Assembly: GCF_900129275.1 (NCBI RefSeq)
Contig: NZ_FQUX01000003.1
Location: 310,001-374,000 of the forward strand
From: Arenibacter palladensis
GTDB taxonomy: Bacteria > Bacteroidota > Bacteroidia > Flavobacteriales > Flavobacteriaceae
Direction of reading: 5' to 3'
Length of the DNA: 64,000 nucleotides
Shown: piece after piece, positions 8,262-16,616 of the stretch
Layout: the number at the start of each line of letters is the position of its first letter
How positions within the stretch are numbered: position 1 is the stretch's first letter
Notes under the pieces: generated by a model
What the model saw: the letters and a program-made list of their open reading frames with translations, nothing else
What the model was told of the DNA's origin: nothing
The model's database searches: none
Translations under genes and position numbers: made by a program

Positions 8262-9455
8262 ATGAAAACATTAGACAGAAGAGCATGGTTAAAAAGGGGT
8301 GCCTTGACAGCAGCAGGCGCCATGGTAATGCCTCAATTGAGTTTTGGAATCTCTGAGATGCCGAAAGCACCTTTGACACTTGATGCCCAGGGCAATGCTA
8401 TCTACACTCCATTTTTTAAGGAGTTTTTACCAGACTATAGTCGTGAAATGCCAGTATTGGAGGCTAAATTGAATGCCAACGAAAATCCATACGGTCCATC
8501 TCCTAAGGCAATTACCGCCTTACAGAAAGTGGCATTTAAAGGCAATAGATATGCTTGGTACGAGCTTTTTGACCTAATGGGAAAAATAGCTAAGGAAGAA
8601 GGTGTGGACATCAAGAACATTATGATGGGACCTGGATCGTCCGATCTCTTGGAAAAAACAGCAATGGTCCTATTTGCCAATGGTGGCAATGTAGTATCCG
8701 CAGACCCCACATATATGTCATTGATTCGTGTAGCCGAGGCAACAGGTGCTTCCTGGAAAGCCGTTCCCTGTAAGGCAGATTGGTCCCATGATCTTAAAGC
8801 TATGGAAGCTGCCATTGACGCAGATACAAAATTGGTATATATCTGTAATCCCAACAATCCTACAGGAGCCATGACCGATAGTGCAGAATTGATAGATTTC
8901 TGTTCCAGGGTTTCAGAAAAAGTCCCTGTTTTTGTTGATGAGGCCTATATGGGCTTTTTAGAGGATGCCGACAAAAATAGTATGGTGTCTCTTATAAATG
9001 AGGGCAAGGACGTAATAATAGCCCGTACATTCTCTAAAATACACGGTATGGCCGGCCTAAGAGTAGGATATATCGTAGCACAGGAATCTACACTGGCCAA
9101 ACTTGAAAAAGTTACCCGTGGAGGTATGGGTATTGCTTACACCTCCATTTTTGCAGCTACTGCCAGTATGGATGATGTAGCCTTTCAGGACAAATCCAGA
9201 AAGCTTAATGCCGAGTGCCGCGAATATGTATACCAAAGCTTGGATAAAATGGGCTTTGAGTACATTCCATCATCCACCAGTTTTATAATCTTCCCGATAG
9301 AAATGGAGGGAAAGGCCTTCCTAGAAAAAATGACCGCCCAAAAAGTTGGTGTTCGCGCCTTCGAGATTATGGGCAAGAACTGGTGCCGTGTAAGTATGGG
9401 TACCATGGAGGAAATGAAGCTTTTTACAAAAGCGCTGGAAAAAGTATTGGTTTAA
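8262..9455 (+). CDS. Tat-exported PLP aminotransferase, histidinol-phosphate aminotransferase-like fold
   Basis: A 397-residue fold-type I aminotransferase related to HisC. The N-terminus is a twin-arginine signal (DRRAWLKRG then a hydrophobic stretch to about residue 29), so the enzyme should fold with its cofactor in the cytoplasm and act in the periplasm. Core residues are present: NANENPYGPS (71-80), CNPNNPTG (195-202), Asp226 in VFVDEAYM, and the PLP lysine Lys259 in TFSKIHGMAGLRVGY. HisC enzymes of histidine synthesis are cytoplasmic, and no other his gene is nearby, so a catabolic or ligand-modifying role is more likely. Its place after a TonB receptor and lipoprotein points to an imported amino compound. 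Confidence 0.9.
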   Translation: MKTLDRRAWLKRGALTAAGAMVMPQLSFGISEMPKAPLTLDAQGNAIYTPFFKEFLPDYSREMPVLEAKLNANENPYGPSPKAITALQKVAFKGNRYAWYELFDLMGKIAKEEGVDIKNIMMGPGSSDLLEKTAMVLFANGGNVVSADPTYMSLIRVAEATGASWKAVPCKADWSHDLKAMEAAIDADTKLVYICNPNNPTGAMTDSAELIDFCSRVSEKVPVFVDEAYMGFLEDADKNSMVSLINEGKDVIIARTFSKIHGMAGLRVGYIVAQESTLAKLEKVTRGGMGIAYTSIFAATASMDDVAFQDKSRKLNAECREYVYQSLDKMGFEYIPSSTSFIIFPIEMEGKAFLEKMTAQKVGVRAFEIMGKNWCRVSMGTMEEMKLFTKALEKVLV

Positions 9456-9465
9456 GTTGAGTTTG

Positions 9466-9531
9466 CCCACGAGTTGGATCAATAGGAGGGCCGTCTCGAC
9501 CTTTCTTTGATCCAACTATTGGTGGGTTTTT
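9466..9531 (+). terminator. Hairpin with T-run between aminotransferase and permease
   Basis: Two stacked stems: CCCAC (9466-9470) with GTGGG (9522-9526), and GTTGGATCAA (9473-9482) with TTGATCCAAC (9507-9516), followed by TTTTT. It can end or reduce transcription before the permease gene. The 24-base inner loop is long for a classical terminator, so an attenuator is also possible. Confidence 0.6.
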
Positions 9532-9580
9532 GAGTACTGATACATCCAAACGGAATAGCGAATTATTAAGAACTTATAAT

Positions 9581-10732
9581 ATGAATTATGCTTTACAAAA
9601 AACATTAGAACTCCTACTGATAATAGGTCTGGGTCTATTGCTACAAAAAAAGGTAGCAAAGGAAGACCTAAAAGGGATTAAGACCCTGATACTGAGCGTG
9701 GCCTTGCCAGCTACAATTTTTGTAGCCCTATTAAAAATAGAGCTTAAGGGGTCATTGTTGATTTTCCCCCTTATGGCTTTGGTGTTTAATTTTATAATGG
9801 CCATAGCCACTAAGTATCTATTGGCCTCGTCTCTATCCAACAATGAAGGTGCAAAAAAAAGAACATTAACAATGCTCCTACCTTCTTTGGCCCCAGGACT
9901 TTCCTGTTTCCCCTTTATCATAGTCTACTTGGGCGATGAATATTTGGCCCTGGCCGCATTGGCAGACGTTGGAAACAAAATCTTTGTCCTTATCCTATTG
10001 TATATGTTGGGAATGCACTGGTATCATGCCAGGGCGGTCAAAGATTTGGTTGCAACTACATCGAGTAAGTTAAAGGGCCTATTTCTTTCAATGCTGAATG
10101 AGCCTATCAACCTGGTTATAATAATAGCCATGGTATTATTGGGGTTTGGACTAACCCTTAGTTCCTTTCCTGAGTTCCTGGAGAATACCATAGTTAAAAT
10201 GAGTTTAATTATGACACCTTTGGTACTCCTTTTTATTGGTATGGCTGTCCGCATAAAATTCAGGGAATTCGGCTTTATCTTTTCACTTTTGATGAGACGC
10301 GCCGGTATCACCTTTTTGCTATCGGCTATTTTTGTTTTCCTGTTCCCTGCCTTGGCTGCACCAATGATTTTATTTATTGTGGTATTCCCACAGAGTGCCT
10401 GTAGCTTTTGGCCTTTTGCCCATATGAGTGCGGTAAGCACATTGGAGGAAAAGGACGAACAGAAAAAGCCCACTTTCGATATTAACTTTGCCGTTAATAT
10501 CTTGGCTTGTTCCATGCCGTTTTCCACCATTTTGATCATTAGCATTTTTTCTTTCAGCGAATTTTTTGTGAACCCAGTGGTGCTGGTGGTTACAGGAATT
10601 GTTATGATGGCTGTCACTTACATCCCTTATTTGATAAGTAAATTAAAAAGGAGCAATAAATCTGAGGAAGTCGTTAATTACAATACTTTTTTTGGAATAA
10701 ATACCAATGCACATTCATCGGAAAATCAATAA
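9581..10732 (+). CDS. AEC-family (auxin efflux carrier-like) permease
   Basis: A 383-residue membrane protein with about ten hydrophobic helices in two halves, separated by a charged linker near the middle. The start is taken at ATG 9581 (MNYALQKTLELLLIIGLGLLL). A TTG at 9530 would add 17 polar residues and overlap the hairpin before the gene. Relatives transport organic acids and small amphipathic molecules. It follows the aminotransferase after a hairpin and probably belongs to the same functional group, perhaps moving the product of that enzyme across the inner membrane. Direction and substrate are not evident. Confidence 0.82.
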   Translation: MNYALQKTLELLLIIGLGLLLQKKVAKEDLKGIKTLILSVALPATIFVALLKIELKGSLLIFPLMALVFNFIMAIATKYLLASSLSNNEGAKKRTLTMLLPSLAPGLSCFPFIIVYLGDEYLALAALADVGNKIFVLILLYMLGMHWYHARAVKDLVATTSSKLKGLFLSMLNEPINLVIIIAMVLLGFGLTLSSFPEFLENTIVKMSLIMTPLVLLFIGMAVRIKFREFGFIFSLLMRRAGITFLLSAIFVFLFPALAAPMILFIVVFPQSACSFWPFAHMSAVSTLEEKDEQKKPTFDINFAVNILACSMPFSTILIISIFSFSEFFVNPVVLVVTGIVMMAVTYIPYLISKLKRSNKSEEVVNYNTFFGINTNAHSSENQ

Positions 10733-10866
10733 TACCAAATTAAGGTTACAGGCCATCAATTGGCTTTATTAAGAAGCTATGATGAGAAGACCAGAACTTA
10801 TTAAATAAGTCTCGAACAATAGCAGAAGTGGCCTTCAAAAAAGAATTATAGTTCTCCGTAAAAATC

Positions 10867-10904
10867 AAAAGGCCCCTGAAATATTTTCAGGGGCCTTTTT
10901 CTAT
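10867..10904. terminator. Bidirectional terminator
   Basis: A perfect 15-bp stem, AAAAGGCCCCTGAAA (10867-10881) with TTTCAGGGGCCTTTT (10885-10899), a 3-base loop, and T-runs on both strands. It separates the permease gene from the convergent small secreted protein gene. Confidence 0.92.
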
Positions 10905-10921
10905 TATTTTACTGGATCAGC

Positions 10922-11278
10922 TTACAGGATACTACCCTTTTTACTAACCTCTAAAGGAATACGATATATAACTCCTTGCTCGAAGGTTCCTTTAGAAACT
11001 TTCTGAAAATCTATACTATTGCGAATATAGGTCTCTAGAGCTTCGTTTTCTGTTTTAACACTGAGAACGCGTAAATAGTCGCCATTGTCCAATGCAACAC
11101 GTACTTCAGCCGTTGCGCCCCGAATCTCATCCGGAATAATATTATCGCTCAACAATTGGAAAATTTGGGTCGTAACCGCCTTCGCAGGTTTTGCCTCCCC
11201 TTTTTGTGGGTCGCTAGCAAATACTTGAACCACGTTCAACAACATTGCAGCCATTAAAATAAATACTGACTTTTTCAT
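10922..11278 (-). CDS. Small secreted protein, function unknown
   Basis: A 118-residue protein with a Sec signal peptide (MKKSVFILMAAMLLNVVQVFA). The mature 95 residues contain TQIFQLLSDNIIPDEI, then AEVRVALDNGDYLRVLSV and ETYIRNSIDFQKV. This layout resembles small periplasmic flavobacterial proteins that look like the C-terminal domain of TonB-type proteins, but I do not claim a family. It stands alone, bounded on the 3' side by the bidirectional terminator. Confidence 0.75.
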   Translation of the reverse strand: MKKSVFILMAAMLLNVVQVFASDPQKGEAKPAKAVTTQIFQLLSDNIIPDEIRGATAEVRVALDNGDYLRVLSVKTENEALETYIRNSIDFQKVSKGTFEQGVIYRIPLEVSKKGSIL

Positions 11279-11739
11279 ATTTTAGGATGTTTTAGATTTG
11301 TTTTTAACTAATTCCAATCAAACTTATTAAATATATCGCAATATAGACCCCGTATATTATAGATTTAATAAATTTTAACATTACAAAATACGAATATGCA
11401 AAATATAGCCAAAAAGCTAACGAATCGTCAGGTTTTCTTAGGATTCTTACAGTCGGTAGACATAAACTTTGAAGGGAAATATATGAAAAGAAGGATCTGA
11501 AAATATAATCTATCAAATCCTTGAAATTAACTTGATGGGTTTTATGATGCAGTAGCAATATCGTATCGTTATATATTGGCCATAGGTTGTCGCCTCATCG
11601 CCATTATTGTTTTCCTTCACTAAAGTGCTTGTCGGTATTTTAACTGGAGATTACTATCTACCATAATTCACCAAAAACATTAATTAAGTTAAGATTATTT
11701 TAACACTGTATTTCCCTTGTATTATTATGTTTGCATTTG
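11279..11739. other. Intergenic region without a supported gene
   Basis: About 460 bp between two divergent small genes. The only regulatory hint is TATGTTTG at 11726-11733, a full match to the Bacteroidetes -7 element TAnnTTTG, seven bases before the next start; no -33 TTG lies at the usual distance. A stop-free minus-strand frame at 11304-11558 has no family features. Confidence 0.5.
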
Positions 11740-12048
11740 ATGAAAAATAGTCGTCTAAAAAATAGCATCAGCATTCTATTCCTTGCTCTTTTCCTCTCGA
11801 TGAAAATGGCAGGGCTTCATATGCTTTCCCATACAGACGATAAGGAGCATGCACTGCATTGTTATATATGTGACCATGCCGTTTCCCATAATTTAACTCC
11901 GGCTATTTCAGCAGATATACCGGAATACGGGATTAAAAACACAGAATCCATTCCTCAGATAGAGAATTCTGAACATTACGATTTTGTTGTTTCAAGTACT
12001 ATTGCTACTGACCAACTCTTTTCTCGACCTCCTCCTGCCCTACTGTAA
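11740..12048 (+). CDS. Small membrane-anchored or secreted His/Cys-rich protein ahead of a TonB receptor
   Basis: A 102-residue protein. An N-terminal hydrophobic segment (about residues 9-28) is followed by a metal-ligand-like cluster, HMLSH then HALHCYICDHAVSH, with two Cys and several His close together. The rest is polar and ends in RPPPALL. The start at ATG 11740 is preferred over a TTG at 11731. Small proteins of this kind occur just upstream of metal-related TonB receptors in flavobacteria as far as I recall. Here it precedes a receptor and two His-containing lipoproteins, so a role in metal sensing or chaperoning is a reasonable inference. Confidence 0.72.
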   Translation: MKNSRLKNSISILFLALFLSMKMAGLHMLSHTDDKEHALHCYICDHAVSHNLTPAISADIPEYGIKNTESIPQIENSEHYDFVVSSTIATDQLFSRPPPALL

Positions 12049-12305
12049 GTTTCCCTTGCACTTAATTCTTTCTGGATTTCCTTGATGATTCCAATGCATA
12101 ATTGTTATACCCATTTCATAACGGAGAATGGTATATAGGTTATTTCATAAAATCACTCTTTGCAATTAGCAATAGTAATTTTCACGGTCTTTTGGCTAGC
12201 TGCTAAAAACCAAGACGGCGTTATCAATTTCCAAATAGGATTAGTTGTATAGGTTTTGTAATGCCCCCTCCGTGGGCAATTGTCCAAACTTATAGTAATT
12301 ATATA

Positions 12306-14675
12306 ATGATCCATAAAATGTTGGGCGTATGGCTATATTTTAGCCTATGCTCCATAACGTTTGCTCAGGATTCTTTCCAAATAGAAGGATCCGTTGTAAA
12401 TGCCAACACCTTACAGCCTCTAGAAGGCGCCAATATTATTGGTAAGGGCCTTTTTTCAATTTCATCTGCGACTGGGACATTTACCATAAAAAATGTAGTT
12501 AAGGGTACATACTCCTTGACTATATCCCATATTGGTTACTCGTCCGAAACAGCAACTATTACGGTAGGACCAAAAATGGACACCTTAAAGGTCTACTTAA
12601 GGGACACTGTCACCGAGCTTGAAGATGTGGAAGTCAATGGTAAAACCCACAAAAGGAAGGCCCAAGAATTGGCTACGGTATCGCACACGGTCTCTAAAGA
12701 TTTCCTTGACAAAAACAGGGAAAACAGTTTGATGCAGACTTTGAAAAATATACCAGGCGTAAGCACCATCAATATTGGTTCTGGGCAGTCTAAACCGGTA
12801 ATCAGGGGCTTGGGGTTCAATAGGGTAGTCGTAGTCCAAAACAGTATAAAACACGAGGCCCAACAGTGGGGCAATGACCACGGCTTGGAAATTGACCAAT
12901 ACGGAGTTGAAACTGTAAAGATTATAAAGGGTCCCGCCTCATTGCAATATGGTTCCGATGCCATTGCGGGTGTGGTAGATATTCAGGCTTTGAAATTGCC
13001 AGGTCAAAATTCGTTGAAGGGAGAGGTAAACTTGTTAGGAGAAACCAATAATGATCTATTGGGGGTTTCGGCGGGCATACAAGGGCGTAAAAACAAGTGG
13101 TTTTATCGCGGGCGATTAACATATAGGGATTATGGCGATTACAAAGTACCAACGGATAGAATCAATTATGAGAATTACATTTTTGAACTACATGACAATA
13201 ACTTAAGGAATACGGCTGGGAAGGAAGCTGATGCAAGCTTGGGGATAGGTTTTATTTCAGGCAACCTTAAGTCTGAAACTAATTTTAGCAATGTAAATGC
13301 TAAAAATGGTTTTTTTGCCAATGCCCATGGCTTGGAAGTCAGAAGTTCCAACATTGATTACGATAGTTCCAACAGGGATATCGATTTACCCTATCATAAG
13401 GTAAACCATTTTAAAATTACGAACAATACCTCCGTAGGTATTGGAAACCATACCCTTCAACTGGACCTGGGATATCAAAACAACCATAGGGAGGAACTTT
13501 CAGAACCTGTTCCACACGGATATATGCCAACGCCACCAGATAGCAAGGAACGGATATTTGATAAAAATACCTACACCTTAAATATAAAGGACTCCTTTAG
13601 CCCCAATCAAAGGCATGATGTTGCAGCAGGAGTAAATTTGGAATATCAAGACAACAACATAGGGGGATGGGGTTTTTTGATTCCTGCGTATAACCGTTTT
13701 ACCATTGGAGCTTTTGCCTATGACCAATTCGAGGTTCATCCAAATCTCCATGTGTTAGGAGGCTTGCGTTATGACTATGGGGTGCTGGATAGTAAATCCC
13801 ATTATGACTGGTATCCCTCAACAGTGAACAACAGTGATGGATCTACGTCCTACGTCTATCTTCAAAGGGCTAAAAACAAAACATTGGATTTCGGCAATAT
13901 CAGTGCTTCGCTTGGAATAAGTTACATACACAAAAATACTACCTATAAAGTCAATTTAGGAAAGAGTTTTAGAATGCCTTTGGCGAACGAACTGGCCTCG
14001 GACGGTGTAAATTATCATATGTATCGGTACGAAAGGGGAAATCTGGATCTTGACCCTGAATCCTCTTATCAATTGGATCTTGATATAGATCATACCACTG
14101 CTTCATTTAGTTTTGGAGCCAGTCCCTTTGTAAATCTTTTTGAGAATTTCATCTACCTAAATCCAACTTCAAATTATTATGAAACCCTTCAGATTTATGA
14201 GTACACGCAGAGCAAGGTGTTTAGGGCCGGGGGAGAGATCAGGGCAAGTACCACCGTATTAAAAAATCTACAATTGGATGCTTCTGCAGAGTACGTTTAT
14301 TCTAGGCAGACAAGCGGACCCAAGAAGGACTTTACTCTTCCGTTTTCACCCCCATTGTCGGGATTGTTCTCTGCCAGCTATCAATCGAAGGACTTTCTCT
14401 TTCTTGGAAGACCTCAAGTAAGAGCGGACTATAGGATTACGGCAGCACAAAATGAAATAGTACCTCCCGAAGAAGTAACGGAGGGATATCAGGTGCTCAA
14501 CATGTCCTTTACAGCTCAAATGAACCTTTTTAAAAGCGCCAAGCCTTTTGACTTGCGGGTAAAACTCAACAATGTGTTGAATACACACTTTTATGACCAT
14601 ACCAGTTTTTACCGGTTGATAGATGTGCCTGAACCCGGCAGAAACCTATCCATTTCATTGACAGTACCTTTTTAA
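12306..14675 (+). CDS. TonB-dependent receptor, probable metal or metal-chelate uptake
   Basis: A 789-residue receptor. Start at ATG 12306 (MIHKMLGVWLYFSLCSITFAQ) gives a signal peptide; 12318 is an alternative. A carboxypeptidase-regulatory-like domain (about 24-105, IEGSVVNANTLQPLEGANI) precedes the plug (about 120-240, with PVIRGLGFNRVVVV and VKIIKGPASLQYGSDAIAG), then a barrel ending SISLTVPF. It is shorter than SusC proteins and has the general look of small-ligand receptors. His-containing loops (QQWGNDHG; EPVPHGYMPTPPDS) and the neighbours, a His/Cys-rich small protein and two DUF4625-like lipoproteins, suggest a metal ligand. The specific metal is not determined. Confidence 0.9.
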   Translation: MIHKMLGVWLYFSLCSITFAQDSFQIEGSVVNANTLQPLEGANIIGKGLFSISSATGTFTIKNVVKGTYSLTISHIGYSSETATITVGPKMDTLKVYLRDTVTELEDVEVNGKTHKRKAQELATVSHTVSKDFLDKNRENSLMQTLKNIPGVSTINIGSGQSKPVIRGLGFNRVVVVQNSIKHEAQQWGNDHGLEIDQYGVETVKIIKGPASLQYGSDAIAGVVDIQALKLPGQNSLKGEVNLLGETNNDLLGVSAGIQGRKNKWFYRGRLTYRDYGDYKVPTDRINYENYIFELHDNNLRNTAGKEADASLGIGFISGNLKSETNFSNVNAKNGFFANAHGLEVRSSNIDYDSSNRDIDLPYHKVNHFKITNNTSVGIGNHTLQLDLGYQNNHREELSEPVPHGYMPTPPDSKERIFDKNTYTLNIKDSFSPNQRHDVAAGVNLEYQDNNIGGWGFLIPAYNRFTIGAFAYDQFEVHPNLHVLGGLRYDYGVLDSKSHYDWYPSTVNNSDGSTSYVYLQRAKNKTLDFGNISASLGISYIHKNTTYKVNLGKSFRMPLANELASDGVNYHMYRYERGNLDLDPESSYQLDLDIDHTTASFSFGASPFVNLFENFIYLNPTSNYYETLQIYEYTQSKVFRAGGEIRASTTVLKNLQLDASAEYVYSRQTSGPKKDFTLPFSPPLSGLFSASYQSKDFLFLGRPQVRADYRITAAQNEIVPPEEVTEGYQVLNMSFTAQMNLFKSAKPFDLRVKLNNVLNTHFYDHTSFYRLIDVPEPGRNLSISLTVPF

Positions 14676-14716
14676 TAAATAGTAAACATAAATTAATAAC
14701 AATTAAAATCAAACAC

Positions 14717-15508
14717 ATGAAAACAAACATTATGAAATCAAATTTTAAATTTTTGGCCATTGTTACCTTTTTAGCACTTGTTTTACACTCTTGTACCAGT
14801 GACGACGACGGAGTTTCTGATGCATCGGCCCCGGTAATTACCAATTTCGAATTTGGGGAGGGAAGCGATCATTCCACGGAACCATACGCTTATAAGGGTT
14901 CCGACCTTCATTTGGAAGCGGAAATAAACGCGGAAGGAATAGTCAGCAGTATTTCCATAGACATACATGCCGATGATGTTCAGGTTGGAGAAGGCGAAGT
15001 TGAATGGGATTATGAAAATACCTACACAAATGCCTCCTACCTGGTAATTAATCCGACCTTTCATGAACATATCGATATTCCCTCGAACATTCCGGCAGGT
15101 GAATATCATATTGTGTTAACGGTAACCGATGAGTTGGGAAATAGTACGGAGGTTGAGGGTCATCTAGAAATTTTGGATCCTATTGTGATAAGTGATTTTT
15201 CTATGGATACCACCGTCCAAAGAGGAAGTGATTTTCATGTTGAATTTATGATCGATGCCGTTAATGGCATACACAACATTACGGTAGATATCCATGCACA
15301 TGACCTTACAATTGGCGAAGGGGAAGTAGAATGGGACTATGAAGAGATTTTTGAGGACGGATTCCATGAGGAGATCGAAGCGGAGTTCCATAAACATATC
15401 GATGTTCCCGTTACTGCTCCTGCCGGCGAGTATCACGTCCTATTTACAGTTGAAGATGAAGATGGAAACACAAAAGAGTATGAAACGCATATAGACGTTA
15501 CTGCATAA
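14717..15508 (+). CDS. Lipoprotein with two DUF4625-like repeats
   Basis: A 263-residue lipoprotein (LALVLHSC); ATG 14732 is an alternative start with a more compact signal. It contains two copies of a roughly 110-residue beta-sandwich unit, about 38-150 and 155-260. Each has the same pattern: a strand pair, IDIHADD or VDIHAHD, EVEWDYE, F(H)EHIDIP or FHKHIDVP, then PAGEYH and a final DE-G-N strand pair. This matches my recollection of DUF4625, a Bacteroidota envelope domain. The repeated His residues and acidic stretches could bind metal. It lies 41 bp after the receptor and probably shares its transcript. Confidence 0.82.
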   Translation: MKTNIMKSNFKFLAIVTFLALVLHSCTSDDDGVSDASAPVITNFEFGEGSDHSTEPYAYKGSDLHLEAEINAEGIVSSISIDIHADDVQVGEGEVEWDYENTYTNASYLVINPTFHEHIDIPSNIPAGEYHIVLTVTDELGNSTEVEGHLEILDPIVISDFSMDTTVQRGSDFHVEFMIDAVNGIHNITVDIHAHDLTIGEGEVEWDYEEIFEDGFHEEIEAEFHKHIDVPVTAPAGEYHVLFTVEDEDGNTKEYETHIDVTA

Positions 15509-15523
15509 TAATATTATAACTAT

Positions 15524-15563
15524 ACCGCATGACATAGACACATTTATGTCATGCGGTTTAAAA
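15524..15563 (+). terminator. Strong hairpin between the two DUF4625-like genes
   Basis: A perfect 13-bp stem, ACCGCATGACATA (15524-15536) with TATGTCATGCGGT (15545-15557), an 8-base loop, followed by TTTAAAATTT. The T-run is interrupted. It may partly terminate the operon or protect the upstream mRNA, lowering the second lipoprotein. Confidence 0.55.
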
Positions 15564-15571
15564 TTTAAATT

Positions 15572-16051
15572 ATGGGATTTTCAACAAAAATTTTTTTCAT
15601 TACAATACTTATTCTAGTTGTCGCCTCCTGTACCACCGATGACAATGCAGCTAAGGACGAACAAAAACCAACCATTGATATCAATTATAATGAAGGGTTT
15701 CCACAAGCCTGTTCACAACTTGTAAGAGGGGAAACCTATTCTTTTAAGGCGATGGTCTCTGATAATGCGGAATTGGCCTCTTATAGCCTGGATATCCATC
15801 ACAATTTTGACCATCATACCCATGATGATCAGGATGGGGAGTGCAGTATGGACCCTAAAAAAACAGCCATAAACCCATGGATTTTTATTGAAAATTATAC
15901 CATTGAAGACGGGTTGACTACCTATGAAATAAACATCGGTCTGACAATTCCCAACGATATTGATACCGGAGACTACCATTGTTCCTTTTCGGTAATCGAT
16001 GAAACAGGATGGCAAAGCAGAACATCGGTAGATATAAAAATTATAGAATAA
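15572..16051 (+). CDS. Lipoprotein with one DUF4625-like unit and a His-rich loop
   Basis: A 159-residue lipoprotein (ILILVVASC). It carries a single unit of the type doubled in the previous gene: YSLDIHHNFDHHTH, the strand ending TTYEINIGLTIP, then TGDYHCSFSVIDETGW. The loop HHNFDHHTHDDQDGEC holds five His, several Asp and a Cys, a strong metal-binding look. The gene is separated from its neighbour by a hairpin. Together they may present metal to the TonB receptor; this is inference from composition and context. Confidence 0.8.
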   Translation: MGFSTKIFFITILILVVASCTTDDNAAKDEQKPTIDINYNEGFPQACSQLVRGETYSFKAMVSDNAELASYSLDIHHNFDHHTHDDQDGECSMDPKKTAINPWIFIENYTIEDGLTTYEINIGLTIPNDIDTGDYHCSFSVIDETGWQSRTSVDIKIIE

Positions 16052-16304
16052 ATGGAAAGCGATGACATTACTTTATAAGCGCACATTTGTAATCCAAGTT
16101 GTTCTTTTATAAACCTGCACCTATTACAATCCCGGGATCTAACCTGAATTACATAATGGAACGACCCATCAATACGGTCAAAAATATATTCAGATCTGCT
16201 TTTTGATAACAGTAACAATCTACTTGCTTTCATTCCCATTCCAGAAATTAGGCATAATCCCATGTGATATCATTTGATATCAAACAAAATTTCTTAAAAC
16301 AAAA

Positions 16305-16338
16305 AAAACACCGCTAATCAATTGATAATCGGTGTTTT
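16305..16338 (-). terminator. Hairpin with A/T tails, terminator-like
   Basis: Stem AAAACACCG (16305-16313) with CGGTGTTTT (16330-16338) and a 16-base loop containing ATCAATTGAT. Poly-T on the minus strand follows. It can serve the plus-strand lipoprotein gene or the minus-strand tRNA region; it lies just beyond the tRNA-end fragment at 16361. Confidence 0.6.
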
Positions 16339-16360
16339 AACTATTACCTATTTCTAGATT

Positions 16361-16376
16361 TGTCGGGGTGGCAGCA
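16361..16376 (-). repeat. Fragment of a tRNA-Pro 3' end
   Basis: Thirteen bases identical to the acceptor/T-stem end of the intact tRNA-Pro at 16539-16616 (reverse of GTCGGGGTGGCAG), then similarity fades. No CCA follows and no tRNA body can be folded. Like the intact gene, it is followed in the minus direction by a terminator-like hairpin. It looks like the remnant of another tRNA-Pro copy. Confidence 0.5.
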
Positions 16377-16453
16377 TTACCTCACTGTGCTCGGTGAGCC
16401 TGTTTAGGGTTCGGTGCTCAAAATAATCCGACACCGGCTGATGCCTGTACGTC

Positions 16454-16510
16454 TTTTTTGTTTTCCGACGCTTAAGTGCCCAGTGGCACTACGCGTCGGA
16501 AAACAAAAAA
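16454..16510. repeat. Long perfect hairpin beside tRNA-Pro
   Basis: An 18-bp perfect inverted repeat, TTTTTTGTTTTCCGACGC (16454-16471) with GCGTCGGAAAACAAAAAA (16493-16510), encloses a second stem AGTGCC/GGCACT (16475-16480, 16485-16490) with a 4-base loop. Poly-T and poly-A tails mean it could terminate transcription both ways. Its size and symmetry exceed a usual terminator, so it could also be a small palindromic repeat element. Confidence 0.65.
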
Positions 16511-16536
16511 TCCGATCACTTACATGATCGGATTTT
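16507..16536 (-). terminator. Terminator of tRNA-Pro
   Basis: A perfect 12-bp stem, AAAATCCGATCA (16507-16518) with TGATCGGATTTT (16525-16536), and a 6-base loop. In the minus direction it begins three bases after the encoded CCA end of the tRNA and ends in a T-run. Confidence 0.85.
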
Positions 16537-16538
16537 CT

Positions 16539-16616
16539 TGGTCGGGGTGGCAGGATTCGAACCTGCGACCTCCGCGTCCCAAACGCGGCGCGATAACCGG
16601 GCTACGCTACACCCCG
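16539..16616 (-). tRNA. tRNA-Pro (anticodon UGG)
   Basis: Folds as a complete cloverleaf on the minus strand: acceptor CGGGGTG/CACCCCG, anticodon stem CCGCG/CGCGG around loop TTTGGGA (anticodon TGG), T arm GCAGG-TTCGAAT-CCTGC, discriminator A, and an encoded CCA at 16541-16539. The 5' end overlaps the last codons and stop of the GIY-YIG gene by 10 bases. It probably derives from a longer transcript that starts upstream. Confidence 0.96.

Noticed and set aside
8262-9455. Aminotransferase as the histidine-biosynthesis enzyme HisC
   Set aside because: It has a Tat signal and no other his genes nearby.
11304-11558. 84-codon minus-strand frame
   Set aside because: Hydrophobic but without a start context, conserved motif or neighbour; AT-rich DNA easily yields such frames.
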